Positions 1 to 11,400 of a DNA stretch of 64,000 nucleotides are shown here, one piece after another. Source of the stretch: Orientallactaga sibirica. Lineage: Eukaryota > Chordata > Mammalia > Rodentia > Dipodidae. The stretch is taken from positions 13,669,501 through 13,733,500 of the forward strand of contig JAEOAD010000034.1 of the NCBI GenBank assembly GCA_036365145.1. Reading direction: 5' to 3'. Below the pieces are notes generated by a model. The model was not told where the DNA came from. It worked only from the letters and a program-made list of their open reading frames with translations, and made no database searches. Within the stretch, counting starts at the first letter, position 1, and each line of letters begins with the position of its first letter. Position numbers and translations under genes: made by a program.

Positions 1-175
1 AGCCAGACACCAGCAGAGGTTACACCCCTAGGGCTCATGACTATAGCCCTCTTATAAGTTTTCAGTATCAGAGACGTATTCCCTCCCATGGGGTGGGCCT
101 CTAGTCCAATTAGCGAGTGGTTTCCCCCATAACAGACATGCTACTATTGCACCCATTGGCTCATTTGGCCCTAAA
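1..175 (+). mobile_element. Probable LINE-1 3'-end fragment (copy 1)
   Basis: Sequence from AGCCAGACACCAGCAGAGG to CTCATTTGGCC aligns with parts of the copies at 4340-4760 and 10440-10830 (attccctcccatg, tccaattag, tttcccccata, gcaccc..ttggc). The family assignment to a rodent LINE-1 3' UTR is from memory. No coding part is present. Confidence 0.55.
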
Positions 176-369
176 ACACATTTTTCTAAGTCAGGTTTAT
201 CTACTAAACCCAGCTTTCCTTGGAAGCCCTTCCTGCTACGTTTAGGTAGTTCAGTTGTCCCACTCAACTCGTACAAAATAAAATTAGAAATTATTGTTTA
301 AAACAGAGAAAAATCTTCTAGAAGTTCTTAAAATGTTAACTTGATTTGAAATGCACACTAAAATAAATT

Positions 370-605
370 GTGAAGAACTGGTTGAAAGCACTTAGCTGTA
401 AAGCTTTCCTGCCCATGTTCAGTTCCCCAGCACCCACACAAACCTGGATGCAAAGTGGCACACACATTTGTTATCCCAAAGCACCTATGACAATGGGAGT
501 CATAGCCAGTAATCCAAGGCTTGTAGTCCAGCCAGTCTGATACTCATTTGCAGTGGCAAGAGACCCTTTCTCAAAGAAGATGGAACACAGACACCTTGAA
601 GCTGT
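370..605 (+). mobile_element. Diverged tRNA-derived SINE
   Basis: TTCAGTTCCCCAGCACCCAC and the CTGGATGCAAAGTGGCACAC block match the B2/B4 tRNA-like head, but the rest is eroded. Confidence 0.55.
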
Positions 606-712
606 CCTAAGACTTCCAAATGTGCACCATGGCATGCACACAAATAAATAAGTATATGAATACATAAATAAATATTTCTAAACATTTTAAAACTATGAAA
701 TGCTGATCTCAT

Positions 713-1000
713 AGGCTGGGACAATGGCCCAGTGAATAAGGCTTCTGCTGCACAAGTGTGAGTGCCTAAGTTCAGATTCCCAGAACCTGCATAAAGCTGG
801 ATGCTATGTCAGGTGTCTGTATCCAGAATGCCTATAGTAGGAAGGGAGGCTGAGACAGGAGAATCACCTGGGGGCTTGCAGGCCAGTTAGCCTGGCAAAT
901 GAAGTGGTGAATACTGAGAGACTCTACCTCAAATAATGACTGATACCTGAAATTTTCCTCTGACTTGTGCTGTGGCACACATATGCTCACACTTATACAC
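713..1000 (+). mobile_element. B4-like SINE
   Basis: A tRNA-like head (GGCTGGGACAATGGCCCAGT) is followed by a B1-like part (GGGAGGCTGAGACAGGAGAA ... AGAGACTCTACCTC), the fused structure of B4. It ends in a CA repeat. Confidence 0.7.
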
Positions 1001-1003
1001 ATG

Positions 1004-1034
<31 letters not shown>
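1001..1034. repeat. (CA)n microsatellite
   Basis: Pure CA dinucleotide run at the tail of the B4-like SINE. Confidence 0.9.
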
Positions 1035-1038
<4 letters not shown>

Positions 1039-1181
1039 AAATGCTGATCTCACTGTAGAATATTTGTGTCCTTTATAAATTCAATATTGAAGATGGATAA
1101 AGTTTTGATGTGGTATATCAACAATGATATAAACATTGAACAATAAATATCAGTATATGTTAAATTCAATAACATATCAAT

Positions 1182-1299
1182 CCTGGCATGGTAGCACACT
1201 CCTTTAATGCCAACACTCAGGAGGCAGAGGTAGAGGATTGCAGTGAGTCGAAGCCAATCTGGGGCTACAGAGCCTGGGCTAGAGTGAGACCCTACCTCA

Positions 1300-1330
<31 letters not shown>

Positions 1331-1331
1331 C
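1182..1331 (+). mobile_element. B1-like SINE
   Basis: TGGCATGGTAGCACACTCC through GAGTGAGACCCTACCTC with an AAAAC tail; 7SL-derived. Confidence 0.8.
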
Positions 1332-1361
1332 GAACATATCAAGATTGGAGGAAAATCTAGA

Positions 1362-1497
1362 GCCAGGTGTGATGGTGCACACCTTTAATCCTAGCACTGA
1401 GGAGGCAGAGGTGTGAATTCAAGGCCACCCTAAGACTACATAGTGAATTTCAGGTCAGCCTAAGCTAGAGTGAGACCCTACCTTGAAAAAAAAAAAA
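1362..1497 (+). mobile_element. B1-like SINE
   Basis: AGCCAGGTGTGATGGTGCAC through GAGACCCTACCTTG and a poly(A) tail. Confidence 0.85.
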
Positions 1498-1737
1498 AGA
1501 TTGAAGGAAAATCTAAATACCTGTATAGAGGCAAGCTTACATGTGTTCATATCTGAGAAATGTATTCTAAAAATTTTGTATTTTTTTGCTTCTTTTCATA
1601 CATTCAGAATGATTAAGAGCTCAAATGTAGACTTGAGGCAAACAGTATCTCTACCATTTTATAATCATCAGGATCTTAGGCAAGTTGACCAAATTTAATC
1701 TCCATCTCCTCATGGTATAAAAATAAATGGGGGGGGG

Positions 1738-1975
1738 GCGCTGGAGAGATGGCTTAGCGGTTAAGGCGCCTGCCTCCTAAGCCTAAGAACACCGGTTCCA
1801 ATCTCCAGGTCCCACGTTTAGCCAGATGCAAAGTGACACAAGGGCGCACACATCTGGATTTCTTTCACAGCAGCTGAGAGGCTGTTGGCGTGCCCATCTC
1901 TATCTGTCTTCCTCTCCCTCTCTCTCTGTCTCTCTCCAAAATAAATAAATTAATAAATTAATTAATTTTAAAAAA
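1738..1975 (+). mobile_element. B2-like SINE (CCACGTTTAGCC subtype)
   Basis: GCGCTGGAGAGATGGCTTAG to the TCTCTCCAAAATAAATAAAT tail. It carries the shorter ACACAAGGGCGCACACATC version of the region that contains CTCF-like cores in the copies at 14902 and 30318. Confidence 0.85.
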
Positions 1976-2103
1976 TAAATGGGAATTGGTGGTGATGTAA
2001 GTTATAAAACAATGTTGCTCAAATTGATAAAAAACAATGTCATGTAGGTCCCTCTTTCCTTTCAGTATACCTTGCTTTAAATAACATTTAAAACAGTATT
2101 TAC

Positions 2104-2302
2104 AGGCTGGAGAGCTGGATTAGCAGTTAAGGCCTTTGCCTGCGAAGTCTAAGGACTCAGGTTCCATTCCCCAGGACCCAGATGCACAAGGTGGTGCATG
2201 TATCTGGAGTTCCTTTGCAGTGGCTGGAAGCCCTGTGTTCCCATTCTCTCTCTACCTGCCTCTCTCTCTCTCTCTCTCTCTCTCAAATAAACATTTAAAA
2301 AA
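2104..2302 (+). mobile_element. B2-like SINE
   Basis: GGCTGGAGAGCTGGATTAGC to a TC-rich tail and CAAATAAACAT. Confidence 0.85.
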
Positions 2303-2787
2303 ACAGTATTTACTATGAATCTTTAGTGTTCTATGAATAAAAACCAGTCAAAGAGAGAATGCTTATTTATTATAAAAACCTTGATAAAAGTCATGGTAGA
2401 ATATGGTGGACACTAGATGGAGCAACAGTCCAAATAAAGTAATTCAACCCAGCTAACATACTTCAGCCTTTAGATAAATTTTTTCTTGTTTAGGCCACCA
2501 GTGTGTGGTACTTTGTTATGGAATCTCTGACTAATTAATATATGTAGATAGGAATACTAGAACGTAAGGTCCACGAGGACAGGCAGGTTTGTCTTTTTGT
2601 TCATTGAAACACTTAGGATGATATTTAGAATATAGTTCAGTAAACATTTGCTGAGGTGAACTTACAAGTAAAGCTAAATAAATAAAGATTAATAACAATT
2701 GTACTAAGTGCCACCAATGTTACAGCAGCGATTATTATTTTCATTAGATCTGAGGAATTGTACTCCCAGTGTCTTACCCTGCAGGTA

Positions 2788-3173
2788 TGTGGTAGTTTGA
2801 ATATATGTCCCCCAATATATTCAGTGTTTTATTAGTTATAGTTTGCATCTGCAATCACCTTGCTAGAGGCAATGTCACTGGGGGCTGGTCTTAAGGTGTG
2901 GGTTTGAGATTCCATTGTAAAGATATGCAAATGTGCCTAGCAGGAGTTCCTGAAGTGTGCTGTGTGACCTTTTGGCTGTAGTTTTGCTCTGTGTGCTGTG
3001 GTGGCTGGTTGGCTTTCTCTCTCTCTCTGCTTGGCCCTGTGGAGAGCAGACCACTTCTCTTGCCATTATGGAACTTCCCCTGGATCTGTAAGCTTCAATA
3101 AATAATATCCCTTCCTCCATAACTGTGCCTGGTCTGGAAGTTCACCTCAGCGAACCTGAAGCTGTCTGCTACA
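2788..3173 (+). mobile_element. MaLR-type solo LTR (ORR1/MT-like)
   Basis: A 386-bp element beginning TGTGGTAGTTTGAATATATG and ending GCTACA, flanked by the 5-bp duplication AGGTA (2783-2787 and 3174-3178). Near the end, CTGTAAGCTTCAATAAATAA is the LTR poly(A) signal region seen in ORR1/MT LTRs. No internal region is present. It is a non-coding relic of an endogenous retrovirus-like element. Confidence 0.8.
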
Positions 3174-3179
3174 AGGTAT

Positions 3180-3840
3180 GATGACATAACTGGTTTCCTG
3201 CCACACCCCCAAATATATAAAATCCTCTTGTGAAACTCTTGTGTTGACTCAAATCCCAGGATCATTTCCTGAAGAAGAGATAAGAAGCCAAACCCTTACT
3301 ATAATACAATAAATGCAAATTAACCCACACAGAGAAACAGATCAAATTTGTTAGAGCCATCTTGGGCAGAATGGCACAAACACAGGACTTGATATTTCTG
3401 GTTCCATGAAGTATTTGATTAGCTGACTAAAGGCAGCACGAAAAGCCTGGGCTATTAGTTTAATGAAGGACTTTCCTGTTGTTCTTATTGAAGCATTTCT
3501 TATGAGCACAGGAAAAAGACTAATTAAATTCCTTTCTGATTTATTCAATTATGGAGTTTAGTGTACATCTTTCAACCCCATCTGTAGTCCTAATGTCATC
3601 ACTATCATCATCAATCAATATTTAGCATGGTAAGTTGAATATTCAAGGCACATGACCACAAAATAAAAAAGCAATATAAACCATATATTCTAATTTTTAA
3701 CTACATACAAGTATCCTTTAACAAGTAGAGAAAAAAATCATCAAAAGCATAGTAGTTTTATTAGAGGTGATAAAATTATAATCAATTTTTTTCTTTAATT
3801 TACTCATAATTTTATGTCTCTAGGTTATCTTACTGTTTAA
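3180..3840. other. Intergenic stretch without recognised elements
   Basis: AT-rich sequence between the LTR and a LINE-1-like copy. No gene, SINE or convincing ORF was seen. Confidence 0.5.
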
Positions 3841-4415
3841 CTTAATGACTACTTCTATATAAGACAATATACCATGATCATAATCCCCTCCTACCACCCT
3901 TTCTTTCCCTCCTCCCAAATACCTTCTCTACTGAATCACTTCTTCCTTTCAACTAGGTTGACTTCTGTCTTGATACCATCATTTTTCCCCCTCCTATATT
4001 ATGCAGGTAGTATGTAGGTAGTGGAAGCCACTGTGAAATCATGAATACTATGACTACGTTGTGTCTGGAAGACAGTATTTCAAAGCACTCCTCCCCTTTC
4101 TTTGGCTTTTACATTCTTTCTGCCACCTCTTCCACAATGGTTCCTGAGTCTTGGAGGGTGTGATATCTCACTTAGTGCTGAACACTTCACTTTCACTTCT
4201 CAGCATTTTGTTGAGTTTTGAATCACTCAAGTGGTCACTGCAATCTGAAAAGAGAAGCTTCTCGAACCAAAAGTGAGAGTAGCATTAATATATGGGCATA
4301 AACATAACTATTTAGAGGGCAGTTTGGCGGTCATAATATGTTGATTTAGCCAAACAAAAGTCATAGTTTCCCCTCTAGGGCTTATGATTTCCCAAGCCAT
4401 ACACTTTTGATTAAG

Positions 4416-4458
<43 letters not shown>

Positions 4459-5075
4459 TTTGCAAGAGAGGGGGTATGGACATGCCAGGGCCTCTAGCCA
4501 CTGCAAACTCCAGATACGTGCAACACTTTGTGCATCTGGCTTTACGTGGATACTGGGTAATTGAACCTGGATCCTTAGGCTTTGCAGACAAGTGTTTTAA
4601 CCACTAAGACATCTCTCCAGTCCTTGATTAGGGCGTCAGTTGCAGTTACAAATTCCCTTCCATTAGCAGGCCTCAAATCCAATCAGAGAGCAGTTGGTTT
4701 CCCTCATAGCAGTCATGTCACCATTGCACCAGTTGGCATATTTGGCCTGACTGGTCAGCCACAGAACTTGCAGGGTCCACTACTGGTTGCAACATTGATG
4801 ACTTTTCTCCCCCAACAGGCCACATAGGTCTTTCCAGCATTATGGCAGCTAGTCAACAAAGAGGAGGCTTCCAGCTCAGCTCCAGATTGATTTCTCAGGC
4901 ATGTGGAGTCTTCAGCAATAGGTTCTTACCATCTGGTTATGTTGGGAAACCAAAAGTGCTGGCAATAGCCTGTAATGTTTTGGTGGCATCAGAGGCCTCC
5001 CTGGCCAACAACTCACTGGAAGGTGTCCCATCCTGGCACTAAAATTTTCCTGTTACAATCTTCTGGTCACAGCAT
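3840..5075 (+). mobile_element. Probable LINE-1 3'-end fragment (copy 2), interrupted by a SINE
   Basis: Shares long blocks with 10060-11210, for example CTGAAAAGAGAAGCTTCTC, TTTAGCCAAACA, AATAGCCTGTA.TGTTTTGGTGG and CACAGCATTATCCACCCC. A B2-like SINE at 4413-4620 is inserted in it. No ORF2 remnant was seen. Confidence 0.6.
4413..4622 (-). mobile_element. B2-like SINE inserted in a LINE-1-like fragment
   Basis: A (TTTA)n run at 4415-4461 is the reversed tail; ACATCTCTCCAG near 4615 is the reversed head. The LINE-like sequence CTTTTGATTA(AG)/CCTTGATTAGG is repeated on both sides, consistent with a target-site duplication. Confidence 0.85.
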
Positions 5076-5184
5076 TATCCACCCCCACAGTGTACTTCTG
5101 CCCAAATTCTTTCTTTCTTAACACTTATATTACTTACTTAGTGAAGAAGTAGGCTTTCACATGGCTTACTCATAACACTTTAAA

Positions 5185-5207
5185 AATATTTTTATTTTTA
5201 TTTATTT

Positions 5208-5240
<33 letters not shown>

Positions 5241-5415
5241 AGGCAAGAGAAAGAAGCAGATAGAGAATGGGTACTCAGGGCCTCCAGCCACTGCAAACGA
5301 ACTCCAGATGTATGCACCCCCTTGTGCATCTGGCTTACGTGGGTTCTGGGGAGTTGAACCTGGGTCCTTTGGCTTTTCAGACAAATGCCTTAATGGCTAA
5401 GCCATCTCTCCAGCC
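5185..5415 (-). mobile_element. B2-like SINE
   Basis: TTTATTTGAGAGAGAGAG, the CCAGCCACTGCAAACGAACT body and the CCATCTCTCCAGCCC end. Confidence 0.9.
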
Positions 5416-5433
5416 CAACATTTTAATTTTTTT

Positions 5434-5592
5434 ATTTTTATTTTTTGGTTTTTCAAAGTAGGGTTTCACTCTAGCACAGGCTGACCTGGAATTAACTATG
5501 TATTCTCAGGGTGGCCTCCAACTCTAGGCGATCCTCCTACCTCTGCCTCCCGAGTGCTGGGATTAAAGGCGTGAGCCACCACGCCTGGCTCA
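5434..5592 (-). mobile_element. B1-like SINE
   Basis: TTTTTCAAAGTAGGGTTTCA through GTGCTGGGATTAAAGGCGTG and CCACCACGCCTGGC. Confidence 0.9.
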
Positions 5593-5599
5593 TTTTAAA

Positions 5600-6084
5600 T
5601 TTTGATTACCCTTCCTCTCACCCCCTTCTCTTCTCCATCCCCTTCTATCATTACTTTTAAAGGCTATCGTTCTTTTATAAAATTATTTTGATCATTCTGG
5701 CAAATTTAGGATTAAAAATCTCTCAAAGGGCTAAACATGCTAATATTTTAAGAGTACATTTAAACCATACATTCACACACGTGTGAGAAAGCCAGAATAT
5801 ATCAGTATTATGGGCAAATGGAAGTCAGTGTATTTAACTCAAAATCAGAAACTTTCACCTATTATGAAAGTATTTGGCACATCAAGTCAAAGTGTGTTCT
5901 TTGTTTGGAGCCTGGAATCAGCTCTAGAACTGATGCAACCTGAAACCAGTGCCAATAAGTGTTTACCAAAGCCTCTGTCCCAAAGGGAGGTGATTCAGAA
6001 ATGACGCTGTTGTGATTGCCTTGAGACTTGAGCTAACGTGGTAGAAAGGAACAAAGATATTCAATGCATTGTGAAATATTATTT
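5600..6084. other. Intergenic stretch, no recognised element
   Basis: AT-rich sequence upstream of STOM. The 73-codon open frame at 5783-6004 has no recognisable features. Confidence 0.5.
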
Positions 6085-6262
6085 GCCCACCTCCTTATTC
6101 CCTTGTTTTTTCCAAACAAAGTAGACTCTGAGGTTCCCTTCGCAGGGCCTTCGTCTTGCATATTGATTTGCTTGCTTGTTTGTCTCGATGCTGGGCATAA
6201 TATAAACTCCATGATGGTGGGCACCCTGTCTGCCCCTTCCCATTGCATTCTCCACAGGGATT
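6085..6262 (+). repeat. Duplicated segment upstream of STOM, copy A
   Basis: Aligns with 7427-7583: GCCCACCTCCTTATTC, AAAGTAGACTCTGAGG, GCTTGCTTGT.TGTCTCG.TGCTGGGCATA, AACTCCA.GATGG and CCATTGCAT.CTCC.CAGGGA are shared. The ACTCCATGATGG part resembles an L2/MIR 3' end, so both copies may come from one old repeat family. Confidence 0.65.
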
Positions 6263-6269
6263 ATTTTTC

Positions 6270-6960
6270 CAGTTACAAAAAATAAAACCTAAATACTTTT
6301 CTCACAATATGCTAATTCTAATCAAGCTGTCATCTACTTCAGGGTTTTGTTTCCTGTGCATTTGCTCCCTTTTCCTGGGAACCATAGCATACACAGGAAG
6401 TTCATGCCTCTAGGGCTTATTTGTGGCAGAATGGAAAAAAAAAATGAAGCCTTGGTCTTTCTCAAGGATGTTTTAAACAAGAGGGCTCATTAAATTACTA
6501 TACTCCCCTCCTTGTCTAGTAAACAGATTATCTATAAAAGGCTAATAAACAATGTAATAGCACAAGCTGTAGCAACATCCCTAGGAATATAAACAGTTCT
6601 TTGCAAGTATTTGACCTGTTTGAAGTCAATTTGAGAGATCTAAATCTTCAAAACCTAGAACCTTCACCTTCAAGCAAAGATCTTAACATTTCTCTGTTGA
6701 TCCTTGTGCTCCTGCCTCCTTCCTGATAACATCAAAGCTCCAGAGCTATAAAATCAGAGAAAGTCTACTATTTTGTGGAAGGTACCTGACAGAGCACAGC
6801 CAAACACTGATCAATTTTTTAAAAAATCAAGTGCTCACCAAGAGGGAGATCTGTGTGGTGATGAAACAATTCTGTATATTCGTATGGGAATCTATGCTTG
6901 GGATAAAATGGCACAGAACTTTATAGAGAAAACTGTGTTTTCTTTTTTTCCCACTCCAGG
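6270..6960. other. Intergenic stretch upstream of STOM
   Basis: Unique, AT-rich sequence. Contains no recognised SINE or gene. Could hold distal regulatory sites, but nothing specific is visible. Confidence 0.45.
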
Positions 6961-6967
6961 GAAGGGT

Positions 6968-7055
6968 GTTTTGTTTTTTGGTGGTATTGGATTGAACCTA
7001 AAGCCTCATACATGCTAGGCAAGCACACCATCACTGAGCTCCAATGCCCAGCAGA
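6968..7055 (-). mobile_element. ID-like SINE
   Basis: GGATTGAACCTAAAGCCTCA, TACATGCTAGGCAAGC and CACTGAGCTCCAATGCCCAG are the reversed ID (BC1/tRNA-Ala-like) sequence. Confidence 0.75.
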
Positions 7056-7426
7056 ACTTTGTGTACATATTATGCCAGGATGAATTTCCTGGTTTTGAGA
7101 CTAGTTAGGAAAGACATAGCTACAGGGATAAAATGGGTGAGGGTCCATGTGACCGTAATGTCTTTTCAACTTCTTGTGATTCCGTTTTTAAAAGTTTACC
7201 GTGTGTGCCTTAAAGTACTCTGACGTGGGCCTTAGGACAAATCTGGCAGAATAAAACAGCAGCATTGTTCATCTGTGAAGGTTTCAGCCACAACTCCCAT
7301 GGGACGGTGCTGGAGGTTGGGAAGGCCGTTGGTTAGCTTTTCCCCTGGCCTGGATCCGCTTTCCACCCTCACGTAACATCTGTCCCTCAAAGCTGGTTCC
7401 TTCCCATCTTTTGGAGGACATCTCAA

Positions 7427-7583
7427 GCCCACCTCCTTATTCTCTTCCTAACCAAAGTAGACACTCTCTGAGGCTCCTGGCTTGGCTTGCTTGTCTGTCT
7501 CGCTGCTGGGCATACTATGAACTCCACGATGGCAGCCCCCCCTCCACCCCGTCCGCCCCTTTCCATTGCATCCTCCGCAGGGA
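7427..7583 (+). repeat. Duplicated segment upstream of STOM, copy B
   Basis: Partner of 6085-6262 in direct orientation, about 0.55 kb upstream of the STOM ATG. It is more CpG-rich than copy A. Confidence 0.65.
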
Positions 7584-7779
7584 GCACACCGCCAGTCGGA
7601 GGCGAGATGCTCCAGAAGGATTCTGTTTGAATACAGTAAATGCACCTCACGGGAATTAATTCGTCCTCTTTGGCTCCAGGGTGTGCGCGTGGGACCCTTC
7701 CTTCCCTCTTCGCACCACCTGTCCTGTTCAGGCTCAACCTAGCCTCTGCGTCCATCCACAGTGGCCCGGTCAGTCAACA

Positions 7780-8450
7780 CTCCTTAGCAGCCTTTTCCCC
7801 GCCTCGGGAGGGCGCTCTTTTCTTCCCACGGGGAGGTGCCTGGCTCCCGCACAGCTCTTCCCCGTGGGCCTCGCCCTTTCTCGCCCCTTCTCTTTCGGGC
7901 TATCCCGCTGGCCGCCTGAGCCCCAAGCGCCTGGGCCTCTGGGAGAAACTAGAGGAAAGCAGCCTCGGAACAGATCGGGGAGAAGGGGGCGTGTCTGCCT
8001 CGCTTCCTGAGCGCCCATTGGCTGTTCCGCCGTGAGGGGGCGTGGCCGCAGCAGGGTCTCGAGCCCCGCGCAGAGCTAACTGCATTCCGGGAAGCTCGGG
8101 CCCAGGCGACGGAGCGGAGAGGGTCGAGCATGGCCGATAAACGGAACGCGGATGACGCCCAAGCCCAGCGGCTCCCCGATTCCTTCAAGGGTGAGCCCCG
8201 CGGCCTCCCCGTCCCCGGCTAGCCCGAGGGTGGTCCGCCGCCCCTTCACCCTTCCCCGAGCACCCGGCTGCTGCTGGGGGCTGCGCGAGCCGCGGGCGGG
8301 TCCTACCTCGTTTGTCTAGCGGGTGTGTGTGTGGGGGGGGGAGGGTCTCGATTTCGGGGCGATCAGGTGCAATGTGCACAACACCCGGGGTCGGGGGACG
8401 CACCCACGGCCGGGGTGTGTCTGCGATGCAGAACTCTGGCGAGGCTGTAG
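7780..8450 (+). promoter_or_regulatory. STOM: STOM CpG-island promoter
   Basis: G+C and CpG content rise sharply around the STOM start codon, in contrast to the AT-rich surroundings. Upstream of the ATG are GC boxes (GGGGGCGTGT at 7985, GGGGGCGTGG at 8036), an inverted CCAAT box (ATTGG at 8017-8021) and a STAT-type palindrome (TTCCGGGAA at 8085-8093). There is no clear TATA box, as expected for a broadly expressed CpG-island gene. The transcription start is probably within about 100 bp upstream of 8130. Confidence 0.75.
8130..8190 (+). CDS. STOM: STOM coding exon 1 (residues 1-20 plus one base)
   Basis: The ATG at 8130 opens [20 protein letters not shown], matching the cytosolic N-terminus of stomatin (QRLPDSFK is the conserved part). 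The donor is G|GTGAGC at 8191 and the codon split G|AC is completed by exon 2. It sits in a CpG island. Human Ser10, the reported phosphorylation site, is Ala10 here. Confidence 0.95.
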
Positions 8451-11400
8451 CGTTATCCCTCTGGTCCCAGATGCCTGGTCAGACTCCAGCGTTTAATCTC
8501 CTGTCCTGCACCCGCACCCCGGAACGCGGAAGTCACGGGCCGCAGTGGTGGAGGCAGCCCTAGCCCACTCCTCTTTCTTTCCGGCCCCTTCCCCTCTAAG
8601 GCCATCTTCTCCTAGCCTTCAGCACCCCCCACCCCCAACCCCCGTGTGAGCCCTTCTTCCTTTGGACGTGGAAAGAGCCCCAGTTCCCCAACAGTCACCC
8701 CCAGCTTCTGGAACCCCATCAGGTTCATAGGAAGAGGCCAGGCATCCATCCCCACGTATCCCCACTCCCTTGCGCCTTCTTCCAACCTCCCTTTCCAGTT
8801 CCACTGTCTGCCTCATTCTGTCCCCTTTGTCTTAGGAACCTCTCCTTCCAAGTAAATCTCCTTAGGCGCGCCACCCAACCTAAGGTCTTCCCATTTTGAT
8901 GACAGAAAACTAAGTGGACCCATCCCGTTCCTCTATGAAGAAACTAGTGCCCTTGAGAGAGTTACCGCCTTGAGCCTCTAACATTGGCTACCTCCTTAGG
9001 GTAGGAACCTAAGGACATGCTCAGTCAAGAGAGGCAATAAACCTCGCAGGAGTACTGCTACCCTCTCTGGAGATCTCACTTATCCAAAGGAATTAGTTCC
9101 AAAGAAGGAATTTCAAATAAGATGCCACAGTGAAAGAGATTTAGGGGACCGGGCCGGTTTTTCCAGCCTCTTAAAAAAACCTTGGGGTCATCTGTTCTGA
9201 TTATTTTCAAAGCCAGCTTTGTCCACTGAAGAAGTTCCCATTTCCCTTTCTCTGCCTTTAATTCTTTCCTCGGGAGCACCAAAAGAAGTTTAGAAGGTGT
9301 AGCTCTGAGTTAGAGCACTAGGTCAGAGGCTCTGGGTTCCATCCTCAGAAACACACACACACAACACACACAAAGTGTGTGTATGTATCTTTCTCTCTCC
9401 TTTTCTCTGGTAAGCACTTTGGGAGAGTAGCTTCCCAAATTGTGAGGATAATAGTACAAAGTTGTCAAGAGTGATAGTGAAACAAAACGAAAAGTACCAT
9501 ACTTAGTAGATCATGTTTGATGCTTGATATTTTATAAACAATGGTTCTTCAAGTGTAAAGTGGGGATAGGAATAATACCACATCTGTTGCAGTCAGAACT
9601 CAAGTTTGGAGGAGTCATTTGGGAATAAACCTGATCTCTGTACTTAATGATCAATTAGTTTTTTCTTCACAAGCAAATTTCTTTACTTTTAAGTTTTTTT
9701 TTTTTTTCTTGGCTCCTCACTAAACTTTTATTTATTTGAGAGAGACAGAAAAAGGCAGACAGAGAAAGAGAGAGAGTGTGAGTATGGGTTCGCCAGGGCC
9801 TCCTGCCATTGAAAACAAACTCCAAATGCATGCACTACTTTGTGCATCTGCCTTTATGTAGGCACTGGGGAATCGAACCCAGACCATCAGGTTTTACAAC
9901 TAAGTGCTTTTACTTGCCTAGTCATCTCTCCAGCCCCCACACTTAACATTTTTTTAGATAGAAAACTTTTAAGAAATTAGTGAAAATGAATGTTCTACTT
10001 CCTTAGATCCATATTGAAATTTTGCTTGGTTTGTGTCACTTTTTATTTTTAATTTTTAAATGTTTTATTGACAACCTCTGTTCATATGAATAAAGTACCC
10101 TAATTATAATCTCCCTCCACCCTCCTTTGACACCCCTCTTCCCTGTCCTCCTCCACTGAACCCCTTCTTTCCAATTAGTCCCTCTTCTATTTTGATGTCA
10201 TTTGAAGGGGCCATCATATTATGCAGGTCTTGGGTAGATAACATCAGCTAGTGATGGTCATGAATGTAGAGGCAACTTACTGTCTAGAAGACAGTATTCC
10301 AAAGCTCTTCTCCCCTTTCTTTGGCTCTTACATTCTCTCCACCACCTCTGAAAAGAGAAGCTTCTCTAACAAAAAATTCAATAATAATAATATATAATAA
10401 ATATAATATAATAAATATTTAGAGGGAAAGTTGGTGGACATAATATATCCATTTAGCCAAACAACAGTAGTAGTTTTTCCCCAGGATCTATGACCATCCC
10501 AGTCATAGGCTTTTTTTTTTTTTTTTTTTTTTTTTTTTTGGTTTTTGCGAGGTAGGGTCTCACTCTGGTCCAGGCTGACCTGGAATTAACTATGTAGTCT
10601 CAGGGTGGCCTCGAACTCTCGGCGATCCTCCTACCTCTGCCTCCCGAGTGCTGGGATTAAAGGCGTGCGCCACCACGCCCGGCCAAGTCATAGGCTTTTG
10701 ATTAGGTTTTCAGTACCAGGCAGGAATTCCCTTCTCTGGAGCAGGATTCAAATCCAATCAAAGAGCAGTTAGTTTCCCCCATAAGAGACATACTTCCATT
10801 GCACAAGTTGGCACATTTTGCCTTGCTTGCCAGCCATGTAGCTTGTAGGGTCCACTGTTATTTAAAAGATTGTTATGATATTTCTCCAAACAGGCTGCGT
10901 AGCTCTTGCTAGCACCATGACAGCTAGTCAACAGAGGAGGGGACTACCAACTCAGCTCCAGCTTGGTTTCTCAGTGACCTGCAGCCCAAACATGTGGAGT
11001 CTTCAGTAATAGGGTCTTATCATCTAGTTCTAGTGGGTAGCCAAGAGCCTTGGCAATAGCCTGTAGTGTTTTGGTGGCATCAGGGGCTTCCCTGGCCAAC
11101 AGCTCGCTGGAAGGTATCTCACTCCTGGCACTGAAATTTTCTTATAACAATCCCTGGCTTCTGGGCACAGCATTATCCACCCCTACAGGGTATTTCTTCC
11201 CAAATTTAAATATATATATATTATTAGCTAGTGAAGAAGTAGGTTTCCATATGGCTTATACATAACATACCTATAATTTTTTTAAGTGGAACTTCAGAGA
11301 TCTGACTCTGAAAGGAAATTTATTACTAGACTGTATTAACTAGGCTTTTGTGTTTTGATTTATTTATTAGCAGATAGAGAATGAAAGAGTATGGGTGCTC

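Noticed and set aside
1738..1780. tRNA gene-like A and B boxes at SINE heads throughout the window
   Set aside because: They belong to tRNA-derived SINE promoters (B2, ID, B4) and do not fold into complete tRNAs.
7640..8035. 131-codon plus-strand open frame just upstream of STOM
   Set aside because: GC-rich CpG-island sequence favours long open frames on both strands; there is no recognisable product and it overlaps other frames equally long.
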